From an uncultured bacterium (GTDB lineage: Bacteria > Verrucomicrobiota > Kiritimatiellia > RFP12 > UBA1067), in the NCBI GenBank assembly GCA_902779075.1, contig CACZAK010000001.1, forward strand, positions 20,735-84,734: a stretch of 64,000 nt of DNA, written 5' to 3'. The translations under genes were made by a program, and so were the position numbers. Under the pieces are notes generated by a model, which did not search any database, was not told the DNA's origin, and was given only the letters and a program-made list of their open reading frames with translations. Below, piece after piece: positions 18,016 through 27,153 of the stretch (positions are counted from its first letter, which is position 1; the number at the start of each line of letters is the position of its first letter).

Positions 18016-18981
18016 CTAGCGCGTCATGTAGTATTCGCGGTACCACTTGGCGAAGACGGGGATGCCTTCGCGGATGGTCGTCGTCGGCACGTAACCGACG
18101 GCCTTGTGCAGCTTGTCGATGCTGGCGTAGGTCGCGTACATGTCGCCTGGCTGCATGGGCAGCATCTCCAACTTGGGCTTGACGTCGAGTGCGGCGGCGA
18201 GCGTCTCAATGACGTCCATCAGCTTCTCGCTCCTGTGGTTGCCGATGTTGTAGATGTCGTAAAGCGGCAGGGTGTCGGCCTCCACGACGCGCACGATGCC
18301 GTCCACGATATCGTCCACGTAGGTGAAGTCCCGCAGCATGTCACCGCGGTTGAACACCTTGATCGGCTTGTCGTGCAGCATGGCGTCCGCGAAGAGCGAA
18401 AGCGCCATGTCGGGACGGTACCAGGATCCGTAGACGGTGAAGAACCGGAGTCCAATCGTCTGCATCTTGTAGAGGTTCGCGTACGTATGGGCCATCAGCT
18501 CGTTCGCCTTCTTCGTCGCGGCGTAGAGGCTGACCGGGTTGTCCACCGGGTCGGACTCCTCGAACGGCATCTTCTTGTTGCCGCCGTACACGGACGACGA
18601 CGACGCGAAAACGAGCTTCGGGGGTTTCGTCGCGTGGCGGCAACACTCGAGGATGTTGAGGAAGCCCTCGAGGTTCGTCTTCTGGTACACGAACGGGTGC
18701 GTGATCGAGTACCTGACGCCCGGCTGGGCGGCGAGGTTCAGCACCACGTCCGGCGCATCCTCCGCGAATTCGCGCAACAGCACGGCATAGTCGCAGATGT
18801 CAAGCTCGCGCCCGACGAATCTTTCACAAGACGCGAGCTGGGCCGCGCGATCACGCTTGAGCGCGACGTCGTAGTAGTCGTTGAAATTGTCGACTCCGAC
18901 GACATCCCACCCGCGGCGCAAGAACGCCTGAGCGGCGTGGAAGCCGATGAAACCAGCATAACCAGTAATTAGGATTTTCAT
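18016..18981 (-). CDS. UDP-glucuronate 4-epimerase-like NAD-dependent epimerase
   Basis: This short-chain epimerase has 321 residues: NAD-binding GYAGFIG at the N-terminus, FASSSSVYG, the catalytic LYAATKKANE (YxxxK), and LRFFTVYGSWYRPDMA, which is typical of UDP-glucuronate/UDP-glucose 4-epimerases. It should supply UDP-galacturonate or UDP-galactose to the polysaccharide pathway. The start at 18981 (MKILITG) lies 7 bp after TATACT (18989-18994), again a leaderless arrangement. An upstream in-frame extension would precede the promoter and is rejected. Confidence 0.92.
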   Translation of the reverse strand: MKILITGYAGFIGFHAAQAFLRRGWDVVGVDNFNDYYDVALKRDRAAQLASCERFVGRELDICDYAVLLREFAEDAPDVVLNLAAQPGVRYSITHPFVYQKTNLEGFLNILECCRHATKPPKLVFASSSSVYGGNKKMPFEESDPVDNPVSLYAATKKANELMAHTYANLYKMQTIGLRFFTVYGSWYRPDMALSLFADAMLHDKPIKVFNRGDMLRDFTYVDDIVDGIVRVVEADTLPLYDIYNIGNHRSEKLMDVIETLAAALDVKPKLEMLPMQPGDMYATYASIDKLHKAVGYVPTTTIREGIPVFAKWYREYYMTR

Positions 18982-18988
18982 GGGGCGT

Positions 18989-18994
18989 AGTATA
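18989..18994 (-). promoter_or_regulatory. -10 box of the epimerase gene
   Basis: TATACT preceded by TGG (extended -10) lies 7 bp upstream of the ATG. No good -35 is seen at the usual distance. Confidence 0.55.
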
Positions 18995-19022
18995 CCATAT
19001 TCTCCACGCCGTGTATATTGCA

Positions 19023-19052
19023 TTGACACCCAACGGTCTAAAATGGTAGACT
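19023..19052 (+). promoter_or_regulatory. Promoter with leaderless geometry (kinase pair)
   Basis: TTGACA, an 18-bp spacer and TAGACT lie exactly 7 bp before the ATG at 19060. There is no room for a ribosome-binding site. Confidence 0.7.
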
Positions 19053-19059
19053 ACGCGGC

Positions 19060-22029
19060 ATGAGAAATACTTTTTCTGCTCGGCTCGGCGCCTACCTGAC
19101 GCCGTTGGCAGTAATTGCACTCTCCTTCGGCTATGCCGTGGGATGGGGCTCGTTTGTCATGCCGGGCAAGGTTTTCCTGCCGGGCGCGGGTCCTGCGGGA
19201 ACCGTCATCGGGATTCTCCTCGGCGCGGCGGCGATTGCCGTCTTCGCGTTCAACTACCACCGAATGCTTCAGCGCGTTCCGGGGCCGGGCGGCGCTGTCT
19301 CGTTCGCGGTAAAGGCATTCGGATCGGACCACGGCTTCTTGCTTTCGTGGTTCCTGTGGCTCACGTACGTCGCCATCCTCTGGGCCAACGCCACTGCACT
19401 CGTGCTCCTCGTGCGCTACCTCTTCGGCGACGCGCTCCAGATCGGATTCCACTACACGCTGGCCGGGTTCGACGTGTATTTCGGGGAAGTCGCGCTCTGC
19501 GTCCTCGCGATCGCCTTCTGCGGCGCGGTGTGTCTTTTCCGCAAGCGGTTCGCCATCGGGCTGCACACGATCCTCGCCGGCGTGTTCATCGCTGGCGTGG
19601 TCACCGTATTCGCCGCCGCGCTTGCGCATCACGAAGGCGGCTTCGCGGCGATGGGACCGGCTTTCGCGCCGGAGGGCGGACACTTCATGCAGGTCGTCCG
19701 CATTCTCGCCATGGTCCCGTGGGCGTTCGTCGGTTTCGAGGCCGTGGTCCATTCGTCGGCCGAGTTCCGCTTTCCCGTCCGCCGCATGTTCGGACTCCTC
19801 GTCGCGGCAATCGCGATTTCCGCCGCGATCTACCTCCTGCTGGCGCTTCTGCCAGTCATCTCCCTGCCGGACGGATACGCGACGTGGGCCGCCTACCTTG
19901 ACGCGCTTCCGGGGTTGAAGGGAATCGACGCGATGCCTGTCTTCGCCGCGTCGAAGAAGGCTCTCGGCACGGCGGGCGTCGCCGTGATCGGCGGCGCGAT
20001 GCTCGCCGCGCAGTTGACGGGTATCTTCGGCACGCTGATCGCCTCGAGCCGCCTCATGCACGCGATGTCCAGGGGCGGCATGATCCCGAGCTGGTTCGGG
20101 CGGCTCAACCGCGACGGCACGCCTGCCAACGCGGTTCTCTTCGTGATGTGCGCGTCGTTCGCGATCCCGTTCCTCGGGCGCACCGTGACCGGCTGGCCGG
20201 TGGACGTCTCGAACCTCGGCGCGGCGATCGCCTACGGCTACACGTCCGCAGCCACGTTCGCCATCGCGAAGGAGGATTCCGGACGCCTTGCGCTCGCCGA
20301 AAGAATCACCGGTGCCGTCGGCATCGTGATGGCTATCGGCTTCTGCCTCCTGATGCTCGTGCCGAACTACATCTCTGGCGATACGCTTTCCGCCGAGTCG
20401 TACCTCGTGCTCTCCATCTGGTGCCTCTGCGGATTCCTCCAGTACCGTCACGTGTTCCTTGTTGACTGGCGGGCCCGCTTCGGACACACCATCGTGGTCT
20501 GGATCGGCGTCCTCGCCATGATCTTCTTCTCGTCGCTCATGTGGATCCGCCTCGCGATCTGCGATGCTTCCGAGGCGGCGTTCGGCGGCCTCGTCGGCAA
20601 GACGGTTGACTCCGGCATGGTCGATGGCATTATGGAGCACGTTGGCAACGATATGCTCCTGAAGATGGTCGTCGAGCTTCTGCTCCTCTTCTCGTCCCTC
20701 GCCATCATCCTCAACCTCTTCTACGTCCTCAGCGGGCGCCAGAAGCGGCTGCTCCAGCAGAAGATCGAGGCGGAGGAGAGCGCCGGCAAGTCCCGTAGCT
20801 ACTTCTTCTCGACCGTGAGCCACGACATCCGCACGCCCCTCAACGCCATCATCGGCTTCTCCGAGATGATGAAGATGGGCTTCAAGACAAACGCGGAACG
20901 CGAGCAGGCGGTCGATTCGATCCTCGTCAGCGGCAAGTCGCTTCTCAGGCTCGTAGACCACGTGCTCGACTTCTCCAAGCTCGAGTCCGGGGACATGGAA
21001 ATCGTCCCCGCGCCGACGGAGGTCTCGAAGCTGATCGGCGACGTGGTGGGGGCGTTCCGCACCTCGAAGAAGATTGAGTTTCGTTGCAAGGTGGGTGCCC
21101 TCCCCGCCCTTATGGTCGATCCGCAGCGCATCGGGCAGATGTTGTTCGACCTCGTCGGCAACGCCGTCAAGTTCACGACGAACGGCTTCATCGAAGTCCG
21201 CGCCACGTTCACGCCGGGAGGGTCGCGCTCCGTCGCGACCGACGGCGAAGTTTCCGGCACTCTGCGCATCGAGGTGGAGGATTCCGGATGCGGCATTGGC
21301 GAAGAGGACCTGAAGCGCATCATGTCGCCCTACGAGCAGGTGACTGCCAAGGAGGCTCGCCACGGCGGCACGGGGCTCGGCCTTGCCTTCTGCCGCCAGC
21401 TCGCGAACGCGATGGGCGGCACCATCTCCGTCACATCGGCACTCGGCAAGGGCTCCACATTCACGATTACGCTGCCAGGGGTGAAGGCCGCAGAGAAGGC
21501 GGCGAACGAGACTGCCGGGACTGCCGGGACTGCTGGGACTACCGAGACATCCGTGACGCGCAGCACTGTAGTCTCGGAGGTCTCGTCTGTCCCGGTTGTC
21601 CCGTCTGTCCCGGTTGTCCCGTCCGTCCCGTCGTCCGCCACCTATCGCCGCATCCTCATCGCTGATGACCAGAAGATGAACCTGATCGTCCTCAAGGCCA
21701 TGCTCAAGAAACTCGGCGACTTCGACGTTGTGATGGCCGCCGACGGGAAGCAGGCGCTCGCCGCGCTCGAGGCGCCGGACGCGCAGCCGTTCGACATGGT
21801 GCTGACCGACATGTGGATGCCGGAGCTGGACGGCGAGGGGCTCGTTAAGGCGATACGCGCCAGCGAGAAGCTCAAGACGCTGCCAGTCCACGTCGTGACC
21901 GCCGACGTGGAGCTGGCCAAGCGGCACGTGGAGGTTGGGTTCACGAGTATCCTCCTCAAGCCAATCACTGTGGAAAAGATACGCCCAGTCGTCTGTGGCG
22001 ATGAATCCGGAAAGGATGGTGCGCAATGA
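19060..22029 (+). CDS. APC-type permease fused to hybrid histidine kinase (2)
   Basis: This 989-residue protein has the same layout as the gene at 2764. The permease part (about 1-480) includes YAVGWGSFVMPG, PGPGGAVSFAVKAFG and VPWAFVGFEAV. A short extracytoplasmic loop and one membrane helix precede HisKA (His588), HATPase (LVGNAVKF, DSGCGIG, GTGLGLAFC) and a receiver (Asp917 in LTDMWMP). Two DNA repeats sit in its variable parts: the hairpin repeat at 21216-21247 in a HATPase loop, and 9-bp repeats in the HATPase-receiver linker (Gly-Thr-Ala then Val-Pro-Ser runs). It is coupled to the next kinase by ATGA. Ligand unknown. Confidence 0.88.
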   Translation: MRNTFSARLGAYLTPLAVIALSFGYAVGWGSFVMPGKVFLPGAGPAGTVIGILLGAAAIAVFAFNYHRMLQRVPGPGGAVSFAVKAFGSDHGFLLSWFLWLTYVAILWANATALVLLVRYLFGDALQIGFHYTLAGFDVYFGEVALCVLAIAFCGAVCLFRKRFAIGLHTILAGVFIAGVVTVFAAALAHHEGGFAAMGPAFAPEGGHFMQVVRILAMVPWAFVGFEAVVHSSAEFRFPVRRMFGLLVAAIAISAAIYLLLALLPVISLPDGYATWAAYLDALPGLKGIDAMPVFAASKKALGTAGVAVIGGAMLAAQLTGIFGTLIASSRLMHAMSRGGMIPSWFGRLNRDGTPANAVLFVMCASFAIPFLGRTVTGWPVDVSNLGAAIAYGYTSAATFAIAKEDSGRLALAERITGAVGIVMAIGFCLLMLVPNYISGDTLSAESYLVLSIWCLCGFLQYRHVFLVDWRARFGHTIVVWIGVLAMIFFSSLMWIRLAICDASEAAFGGLVGKTVDSGMVDGIMEHVGNDMLLKMVVELLLLFSSLAIILNLFYVLSGRQKRLLQQKIEAEESAGKSRSYFFSTVSHDIRTPLNAIIGFSEMMKMGFKTNAEREQAVDSILVSGKSLLRLVDHVLDFSKLESGDMEIVPAPTEVSKLIGDVVGAFRTSKKIEFRCKVGALPALMVDPQRIGQMLFDLVGNAVKFTTNGFIEVRATFTPGGSRSVATDGEVSGTLRIEVEDSGCGIGEEDLKRIMSPYEQVTAKEARHGGTGLGLAFCRQLANAMGGTISVTSALGKGSTFTITLPGVKAAEKAANETAGTAGTAGTTETSVTRSTVVSEVSSVPVVPSVPVVPSVPSSATYRRILIADDQKMNLIVLKAMLKKLGDFDVVMAADGKQALAALEAPDAQPFDMVLTDMWMPELDGEGLVKAIRASEKLKTLPVHVVTADVELAKRHVEVGFTSILLKPITVEKIRPVVCGDESGKDGAQ
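21216..21247 (+). repeat. Dispersed 32-bp hairpin repeat inside kinase gene
   Basis: This 32-bp stretch can fold as GGTCGCG-CTCCGT-CGCGACC. It matches 46454-46485 (minus strand) at 30 of 32 positions, and the two differences are a paired T-A to A-T change in the stem. It encodes SRSVATDG here and TRSVASDG there, in the same frame. Confidence 0.9.
21518..21636 (+). repeat. 9-bp-period repeats in kinase linker
   Basis: GACTGCCGG-type units (about four, near 21518-21548) and, further on, alternating GTCCCGTCT/GTCCCGGTT units (21592-21636) both have a 9-bp period. They encode the flexible linker between HATPase and receiver. Confidence 0.85.
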
Positions 22030-24878
22030 ACGGACTGAAGGGCAGATTTTCCACTTTTTCTGCATGGGGCCTGTCGTTTGGCTTCGCCGTGGGCTGGGGC
22101 GCGTTCATCATGCCCGGAATGGCGTTTCTGCCGAGCGCGGGCCCGCTTGGCACGCTGATCGGCATACTCGTCGGCGCGTTCGCCATGGCGATCATCGGCT
22201 GGAACTACCACAAGATGACGTTGGCCTTTCCGGGGCCGTCCGGCGCCGTCGCCTTCGCGTCCAAGGCGTTCGGTGCGGACTACGGCTTCCTGACAGCCTG
22301 GTCGCTGCTGTTCGCATACATGGTGATCCTCTGGGTGAATGCCTCTGCACTCGATCTCCTTGCCCGCTTCGTGTTCGGCGGCATGTTGCAGTTCGGCTGG
22401 CACAGCACGCGCGCCGAGTTCGACACCTATCTCGGCGAAGTGCTTTTCTCCGTCGGCGTGATGGTAGTCGTGGGCCTTGTCTGCCTCTGGGGCAGACGCC
22501 TCGCCGGGCGCGTCCAGGCAGCCCTTGCGGCGTTTATGCTCGTTGGCGTAGCCGTGTGCTTCTTCGCCGTCCTCTCGCACCACGAAGGCGGCATCGCGGC
22601 GATGGCGCCTGCGTTCTCGCCGAACGGCTCGGACGGCTTCACGCAGGTGCTGCGCATCTTCGCAATGATGCCGTGGGCGTTCGTCGGCTTCGAGGCGGTG
22701 TCGCACGTTTCCGGAGAGTTCAGCTTCCCGGCGAAGAGGCTCTGGTGGATACTCCTCGCGGCCATTGCCGCATCCGTTGCGATGTACGCGCTGCTCGCGC
22801 TCATGCCCGCCCTGGCACATCCGGCTGAGTATGCCACGTGGGCCGAGTGGGTTGGCGGCAAGCGGACCTTTCCCGGAATCAAAGCCATGGCGACATTGAC
22901 CGCCGCGCGCACCTCGCTCGGTACGGTCGGCGTCGCGCTCATCGGCACGGCGATGTTCGCCGCGATATTGACGGGGATCATCGGCGCGACGATCGTGATG
23001 GGCCGCCTCGTATATTTGCTCGCGGCACGCAACGTCCTGCCGAAAGGACAGTGGCTAGCCCGGCTTGACAAGAACGGTTCGCCCCGCAACGCGACCATCT
23101 TCGTCGTTGGCATCTCGCTCGTGATTCCGTTCTTCGGGCGCACGATGCTTGGTTGGCCGGTGGACGTCTCGAGCATCGGAGCGGCGGTCGCCTACGGCTG
23201 CACGTCCGCCGCCGCGTACAGTTTCGCCCGCAAGAGCGGCGACGCGCTCACGAAGTTTACAGGACTCGCGGGCACTGTCATGGCCATTGTTTTCTGCTTC
23301 CTGCTGCTCGTCCCCAACGGCATCTTGGGAAATGTCCTGTCGGCGCAGGCGTATCTCGTCCTTTCGATCTGGTGCATCTTGGGCTTCGCCCTCTATAGGC
23401 AGGTGTTCAAGCACGACGAGCAGCGGCGCTTCGGACGCTCCCCCGTGGTCTGGATGGGTTTCGTTGTCCTGATCTTCTTCGCATCGATCATGTGGGTGCG
23501 AATCGCCACGCAGCAGGCCACGGCCGAAACCGCGGATTCAATCGTCGCATTCCAGAGGCAGCACTGTGCCAAGACACACGGAACAACGAACGACAATGCG
23601 CTGCACCACGAACAGGAATTCATCGCAGACGCGATGGACCGCCTCGACAGTAAACAGCTCAACTACGACATCGTCCAGCTGGCGCTCTTCGCCTTTTCGC
23701 TTGTCATCATCTTCAACGTTTACATGCTGCAGCGGCGGCGGCAGGACGAGCTGCGAATCGCCAATGAGAAGGCCGAAGCGCGGGAAAAGGCGAAGAGCCT
23801 CTTCTTCTCGACCGTGAGCCACGACATCCGCACGCCCCTCAATGCCATCATCGGCTTCTCCGAGATGCTCCAGAACGGCCTTGAAAACAAGTCCGAGCAC
23901 GACCTCGCGGTGAACTCGATCCTGATGAGCAGCCGGACGCTTCTGCAGCTCGTGAACGACATCCTCGACCTGTCGAAGCTCGAGTCGGGCCGGATGGACA
24001 TCACGCCCGAACCGACGGACGTCGCAAAGCTCGTGGGCGAAATCACCCATTCGTTCGCGGCAACCCACAAAGTCCCCGGACTCAAGGTACTCTGCCATGC
24101 CGAAGGCGTGCCGCAGCTGATGGTCGATCCGCACAGACTCAGGCAGATCGCGTTCAACCTGATGGGTAACGCCTTGAAGTTCACGAAGAAGGGATTCGTC
24201 GAACTCCGCGCCTCGTACGAGCCGGGCGAACCGGGCGAGAAAGGCCTGCTCCGCCTGTCGGTAAAGGACACTGGCTGCGGCATCAGCGAAGAGGACCTGC
24301 AGAAGCTCGCGCGCCCGTACGTCCAGGTCGGCAACACCAAGGCGCGGCGCGGCGGTACGGGCCTCGGGCTCCACATCTGCCGGATGCTCGCCCACGCAAT
24401 GGGCGGCGACTTGGAGATTGAATCCGAACTCGGCAAGGGCTCCACGTTCACGGTAACGATTCAGGCAGCGAAAGCGGTGGAGGGAAAACCGGATAGTCCG
24501 GAAAATCCGGTTGCGCCCGCCCCGCTCCGCATCCTCGTGGCGGAAGACACGAAGATGAACCAGATGGTCCTGAAGGCGATGTTCAGGAAGCTCGGCGTGA
24601 CGGACATCACCTTTGCCGACAACGGGTGCGAGGCTTTTGGAATCCTCACGGCCCCGGATGCGCCGAAGTTCGACTTCGTCCTCACGGACGCCTACATGCC
24701 GGTGATGACCGGCCATGAACTCGTCGCAAAGATCCGCGCCAACCCATCCGTCGCAAAGACCCCTGTTTACCTCTTCACCGCCGAGGTGGAGATGAAGGAC
24801 ACCTACGCCGCCGCCGGTTTCGACGGCATCCTGCTGAAACCCGCAGACCTTGAATCCCTCAGGAAACTGCTTTCGTGA
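22026..24878 (+). CDS. APC-type permease fused to hybrid histidine kinase (3)
   Basis: This 950-residue protein is the third member of the family. The permease part includes FAVGWGAFIMPGMAFLPSAG, FPGPSGAVAFASKAFG and MPWAFVGFEAVSHVSGEF. An extracytoplasmic loop of about 70 residues contains QHCAKTHG. A membrane helix, HisKA (His599), HATPase (LMGNALKF, DTGCGIS, GTGLGL) and a receiver (VAEDT, Asp888 in LTDAYMP) follow. The linker carries a short 9-bp repeat (24485-24510). It is co-transcribed with the preceding kinase by ATGA overlap, so the two may heterodimerise or cross-signal. The GH9 gene follows at once, a possible regulatory target. Confidence 0.88.
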   Translation: MNGLKGRFSTFSAWGLSFGFAVGWGAFIMPGMAFLPSAGPLGTLIGILVGAFAMAIIGWNYHKMTLAFPGPSGAVAFASKAFGADYGFLTAWSLLFAYMVILWVNASALDLLARFVFGGMLQFGWHSTRAEFDTYLGEVLFSVGVMVVVGLVCLWGRRLAGRVQAALAAFMLVGVAVCFFAVLSHHEGGIAAMAPAFSPNGSDGFTQVLRIFAMMPWAFVGFEAVSHVSGEFSFPAKRLWWILLAAIAASVAMYALLALMPALAHPAEYATWAEWVGGKRTFPGIKAMATLTAARTSLGTVGVALIGTAMFAAILTGIIGATIVMGRLVYLLAARNVLPKGQWLARLDKNGSPRNATIFVVGISLVIPFFGRTMLGWPVDVSSIGAAVAYGCTSAAAYSFARKSGDALTKFTGLAGTVMAIVFCFLLLVPNGILGNVLSAQAYLVLSIWCILGFALYRQVFKHDEQRRFGRSPVVWMGFVVLIFFASIMWVRIATQQATAETADSIVAFQRQHCAKTHGTTNDNALHHEQEFIADAMDRLDSKQLNYDIVQLALFAFSLVIIFNVYMLQRRRQDELRIANEKAEAREKAKSLFFSTVSHDIRTPLNAIIGFSEMLQNGLENKSEHDLAVNSILMSSRTLLQLVNDILDLSKLESGRMDITPEPTDVAKLVGEITHSFAATHKVPGLKVLCHAEGVPQLMVDPHRLRQIAFNLMGNALKFTKKGFVELRASYEPGEPGEKGLLRLSVKDTGCGISEEDLQKLARPYVQVGNTKARRGGTGLGLHICRMLAHAMGGDLEIESELGKGSTFTVTIQAAKAVEGKPDSPENPVAPAPLRILVAEDTKMNQMVLKAMFRKLGVTDITFADNGCEAFGILTAPDAPKFDFVLTDAYMPVMTGHELVAKIRANPSVAKTPVYLFTAEVEMKDTYAAAGFDGILLKPADLESLRKLLS
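24485..24510 (+). repeat. Short CCGGAAAAT 9-bp repeat in kinase linker
   Basis: Three units beginning CCGG at 9-bp intervals (ccggatagt, ccggaaaat, ccggttgcg) lie in the HATPase-receiver linker, related to the longer runs at 1395 and 28986. Confidence 0.7.
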
Positions 24879-24915
24879 AACGCTTGTCACGGAAATGTGG
24901 TATACTAACCGCATT

Positions 24916-27108
24916 GTGAAAAAAATCATCATCGGAATTATCGTCGTGGCCGTTGTCGGCGCAGGCTTAGCAGTCGCCTGGCGCCAGTGGGCCGCATCCT
25001 TCACCCCGCCCGCGCCTGCCTCGAAGACGCGTTTCCTCGATCCGTACACAAAAGTGTACCAGACCGACGATCCGGACGAGGGAAAGCAACTTGCGCAGAA
25101 GCCGGGCTACTTCCCAGTCCCGCAGGGACTCGTCAATCCGCTCGCGGAGTGGAAGAAGTGGGAAGCGCGCGTGATACACACCGTGTTCACCGTGCAGGAA
25201 ACGCCGTTTGCCGACTACGACCCGAACGTGCCCAGCCCACTCTTCAAGGTGAACCAGGTGGGCTATCTGCCGCACGCGCCGAAGTTCGCGTACGTGGGCG
25301 CGTGGCTGGGGCCGACCTACAAGGCGTGGAAACCGAAGAAGCCAATGACTAGCTGGGAACTGGTGGATGAAAAGTCGGGGGAGCCGGTCCTGCTGCCCGG
25401 CGGAAACGCCGCACCACGACTGCGCGTGCTGGACGGCGTCACGAAGGAGGGCGTGCCGTTCACGGGCGAGGATACTTACGAAATGGATTTTTCCTCCGTC
25501 ACGAACGAGGGTTCTTATTTCGTGCGCATCCCGGACGTGGGACGCAGCGCGACGTTCCGCATAGCGGCGAACGCAGCGGAAGAGGCGTTCCGCGTCCACA
25601 TGGGCGGCCTCTACCAGAAACGCTGCGGCATCGCCAAGGAGGAGCCGTACACCCACTGGACGGCGGGCGCCTGCCACACCGAGGTCGTGCGCGGCACGTT
25701 CGCGTCCGACGAGGGCACGCTGACCCCGAAGGCGAAGTGGTTCGACATCATCCGCGACAACACGGACTGGGAGCACGGCGAAAAGCTGTACATCACGGGC
25801 GGTTGGCACGACGCGGCGGACTACGACCGGCGTCCAATGCACCTCGACATCGTGAACAACCTCTGCGCCGTCTATCTCATGCGCCCGCAGAACTTCCGCG
25901 ACGGACAGCTCGCCATTCCCGAAAAGGCGAACCGCATCCCCGACATCCTCGACGAGGCGGAGTGGGGGCTTCGGCATCTTTGGGAAGGACAGCAGCCCGA
26001 CGGCGGCGTGGGCACGTGGATCGAGAGCACCGGCCATCCCGGCCCCGGGAACATTGCCGAGAAGGACGAGATGAAGTACGTGCTCGCGCAGGCGACGCGC
26101 AGGAGTTCCCTGATGTATGCCGCACACGCATCGCTCCTCGCGCGGTGCCATCCGTCCTTCCAGAAAAAGTACCTGGTGTCCGCGAAACGCGCGTGGGACT
26201 TCGCCCTGCGCGAGCGGCCCCGCTCCACGGTGTACAAGGTGAAGATGAAGGATAAGGAAGAGAACGTCGTGTGGGAGGAGGACCGCGACCTGCCCGCCAA
26301 CTACTTCGTGAAGGCGGCCGTGAACCTTCACGCGCTCACGGGGGATAGAAGCTACATTGACGCGGTCGTGCGGGACCTGGAGCGCATCGACAAGGATCGC
26401 GGGAAGAACGCCTGGGGCTGGATTCCGCTTCTGTTCGCCGGCGAGCGCACGTTCGGCTACCCGAAGGAGCTGGAGCCTTTCTTCCGGAAATGGGAACAGG
26501 GCAAGCTCAAGACCGCCAATGGCATCCTGGAGCAGATCGAGACCGCCTACGCCTACCGCGCGCCGTGGTGGCCGCCGCAGAAGGGATGGGTGAACGCGAT
26601 GGGGTTTGGACACTCCCACCCGCTCGTGCGCGCACTAAACCTCATTGCCGCCCACCAGATTACAGGAAACCAGAAGTACCTCTACGCCATCTCAATCGCA
26701 AATGATTTTCACAACGGCTGCAATCCGCAGGGCGCAACCTTGACGAGCGGCCTGGGCGAGGTCTATCCCGTCACGTTCCTCGACTTGCCGTCCTACGTGG
26801 ACAACATCGCCGAGTACGTGCCGGGCATCACGCCCTACCGCTGGACGTATGCGCTTCCCAAGCGGGTCGTGGAGATGGTCTGGGATGGCGACCGGAAACG
26901 CGCATCGGCGTGGCCCATCTGGCGACGCTGGGGCAATCTCGAAAACCAGACAGTGGCGGCAAGCGAGTACACGGTTTGGGAGACGATCGCGCCGGCCGCC
27001 GCCGTGACCGGCTACCTCATTTCGCCGGAGGCGGCGACGCCCCCGCAGCCGCGCCGTCCCCCCGCGCAGAAGCTCAGCGACCTCCCCGGCTACTGGCTCT
27101 TGCCATAA
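24916..27108 (+). CDS. Glycoside hydrolase family 9 with N-terminal Ig-like domain
   Basis: This protein of about 730 residues has an N-terminal membrane segment (KKIIIGIIVVAVVGAGLAVAW, signal or anchor). An Ig-like CelD_N domain (FKVNQVGYLPHAPKFAYVG) and a GH9 catalytic domain follow. GGWHDAADYD supplies Asp299 and Asp302; the C-terminal SEYTVWE holds the likely acid Glu684 (Glu689 nearby). GH9 enzymes cut beta-1,4-glucans and related chains by inversion. It probably acts in the periplasm or at the surface. The start is uncertain: GTG 24916 lies 9 bp after TATACT at 24901-24906, while ATG 24895 is upstream of that box. Confidence 0.88.
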   Translation: MKKIIIGIIVVAVVGAGLAVAWRQWAASFTPPAPASKTRFLDPYTKVYQTDDPDEGKQLAQKPGYFPVPQGLVNPLAEWKKWEARVIHTVFTVQETPFADYDPNVPSPLFKVNQVGYLPHAPKFAYVGAWLGPTYKAWKPKKPMTSWELVDEKSGEPVLLPGGNAAPRLRVLDGVTKEGVPFTGEDTYEMDFSSVTNEGSYFVRIPDVGRSATFRIAANAAEEAFRVHMGGLYQKRCGIAKEEPYTHWTAGACHTEVVRGTFASDEGTLTPKAKWFDIIRDNTDWEHGEKLYITGGWHDAADYDRRPMHLDIVNNLCAVYLMRPQNFRDGQLAIPEKANRIPDILDEAEWGLRHLWEGQQPDGGVGTWIESTGHPGPGNIAEKDEMKYVLAQATRRSSLMYAAHASLLARCHPSFQKKYLVSAKRAWDFALRERPRSTVYKVKMKDKEENVVWEEDRDLPANYFVKAAVNLHALTGDRSYIDAVVRDLERIDKDRGKNAWGWIPLLFAGERTFGYPKELEPFFRKWEQGKLKTANGILEQIETAYAYRAPWWPPQKGWVNAMGFGHSHPLVRALNLIAAHQITGNQKYLYAISIANDFHNGCNPQGATLTSGLGEVYPVTFLDLPSYVDNIAEYVPGITPYRWTYALPKRVVEMVWDGDRKRASAWPIWRRWGNLENQTVAASEYTVWETIAPAAAVTGYLISPEAATPPQPRRPPAQKLSDLPGYWLLP

Positions 27109-27128
27109 AGCGGCGGGTGTGGTAGAAT
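27100..27128 (+). promoter_or_regulatory. Promoter of the PP-loop/pyruvyl transferase operon
   Basis: TTGCCA, a 17-bp spacer and TAGAAT preceded by TGG overlap the 3' end of the GH9 gene and lie 25 bp before the ATG at 27154. Confidence 0.65.
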
Positions 27129-27153
27129 ACTTCGCGTTAGCGAGATTACTACT

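Noticed and set aside
19051..22065. Open frame of about 1000 codons on the minus strand opposite the second permease-kinase
   Set aside because: Its product is almost only Arg, Glu, His and Asp with no domain; it is the antisense shadow of a GC-rich gene whose sense strand has clear kinase motifs.
23538..25049. Minus-strand frame overlapping the third kinase and the GH9 start
   Set aside because: No motif, antisense to two confident genes, and it covers the predicted plus-strand start of GH9.
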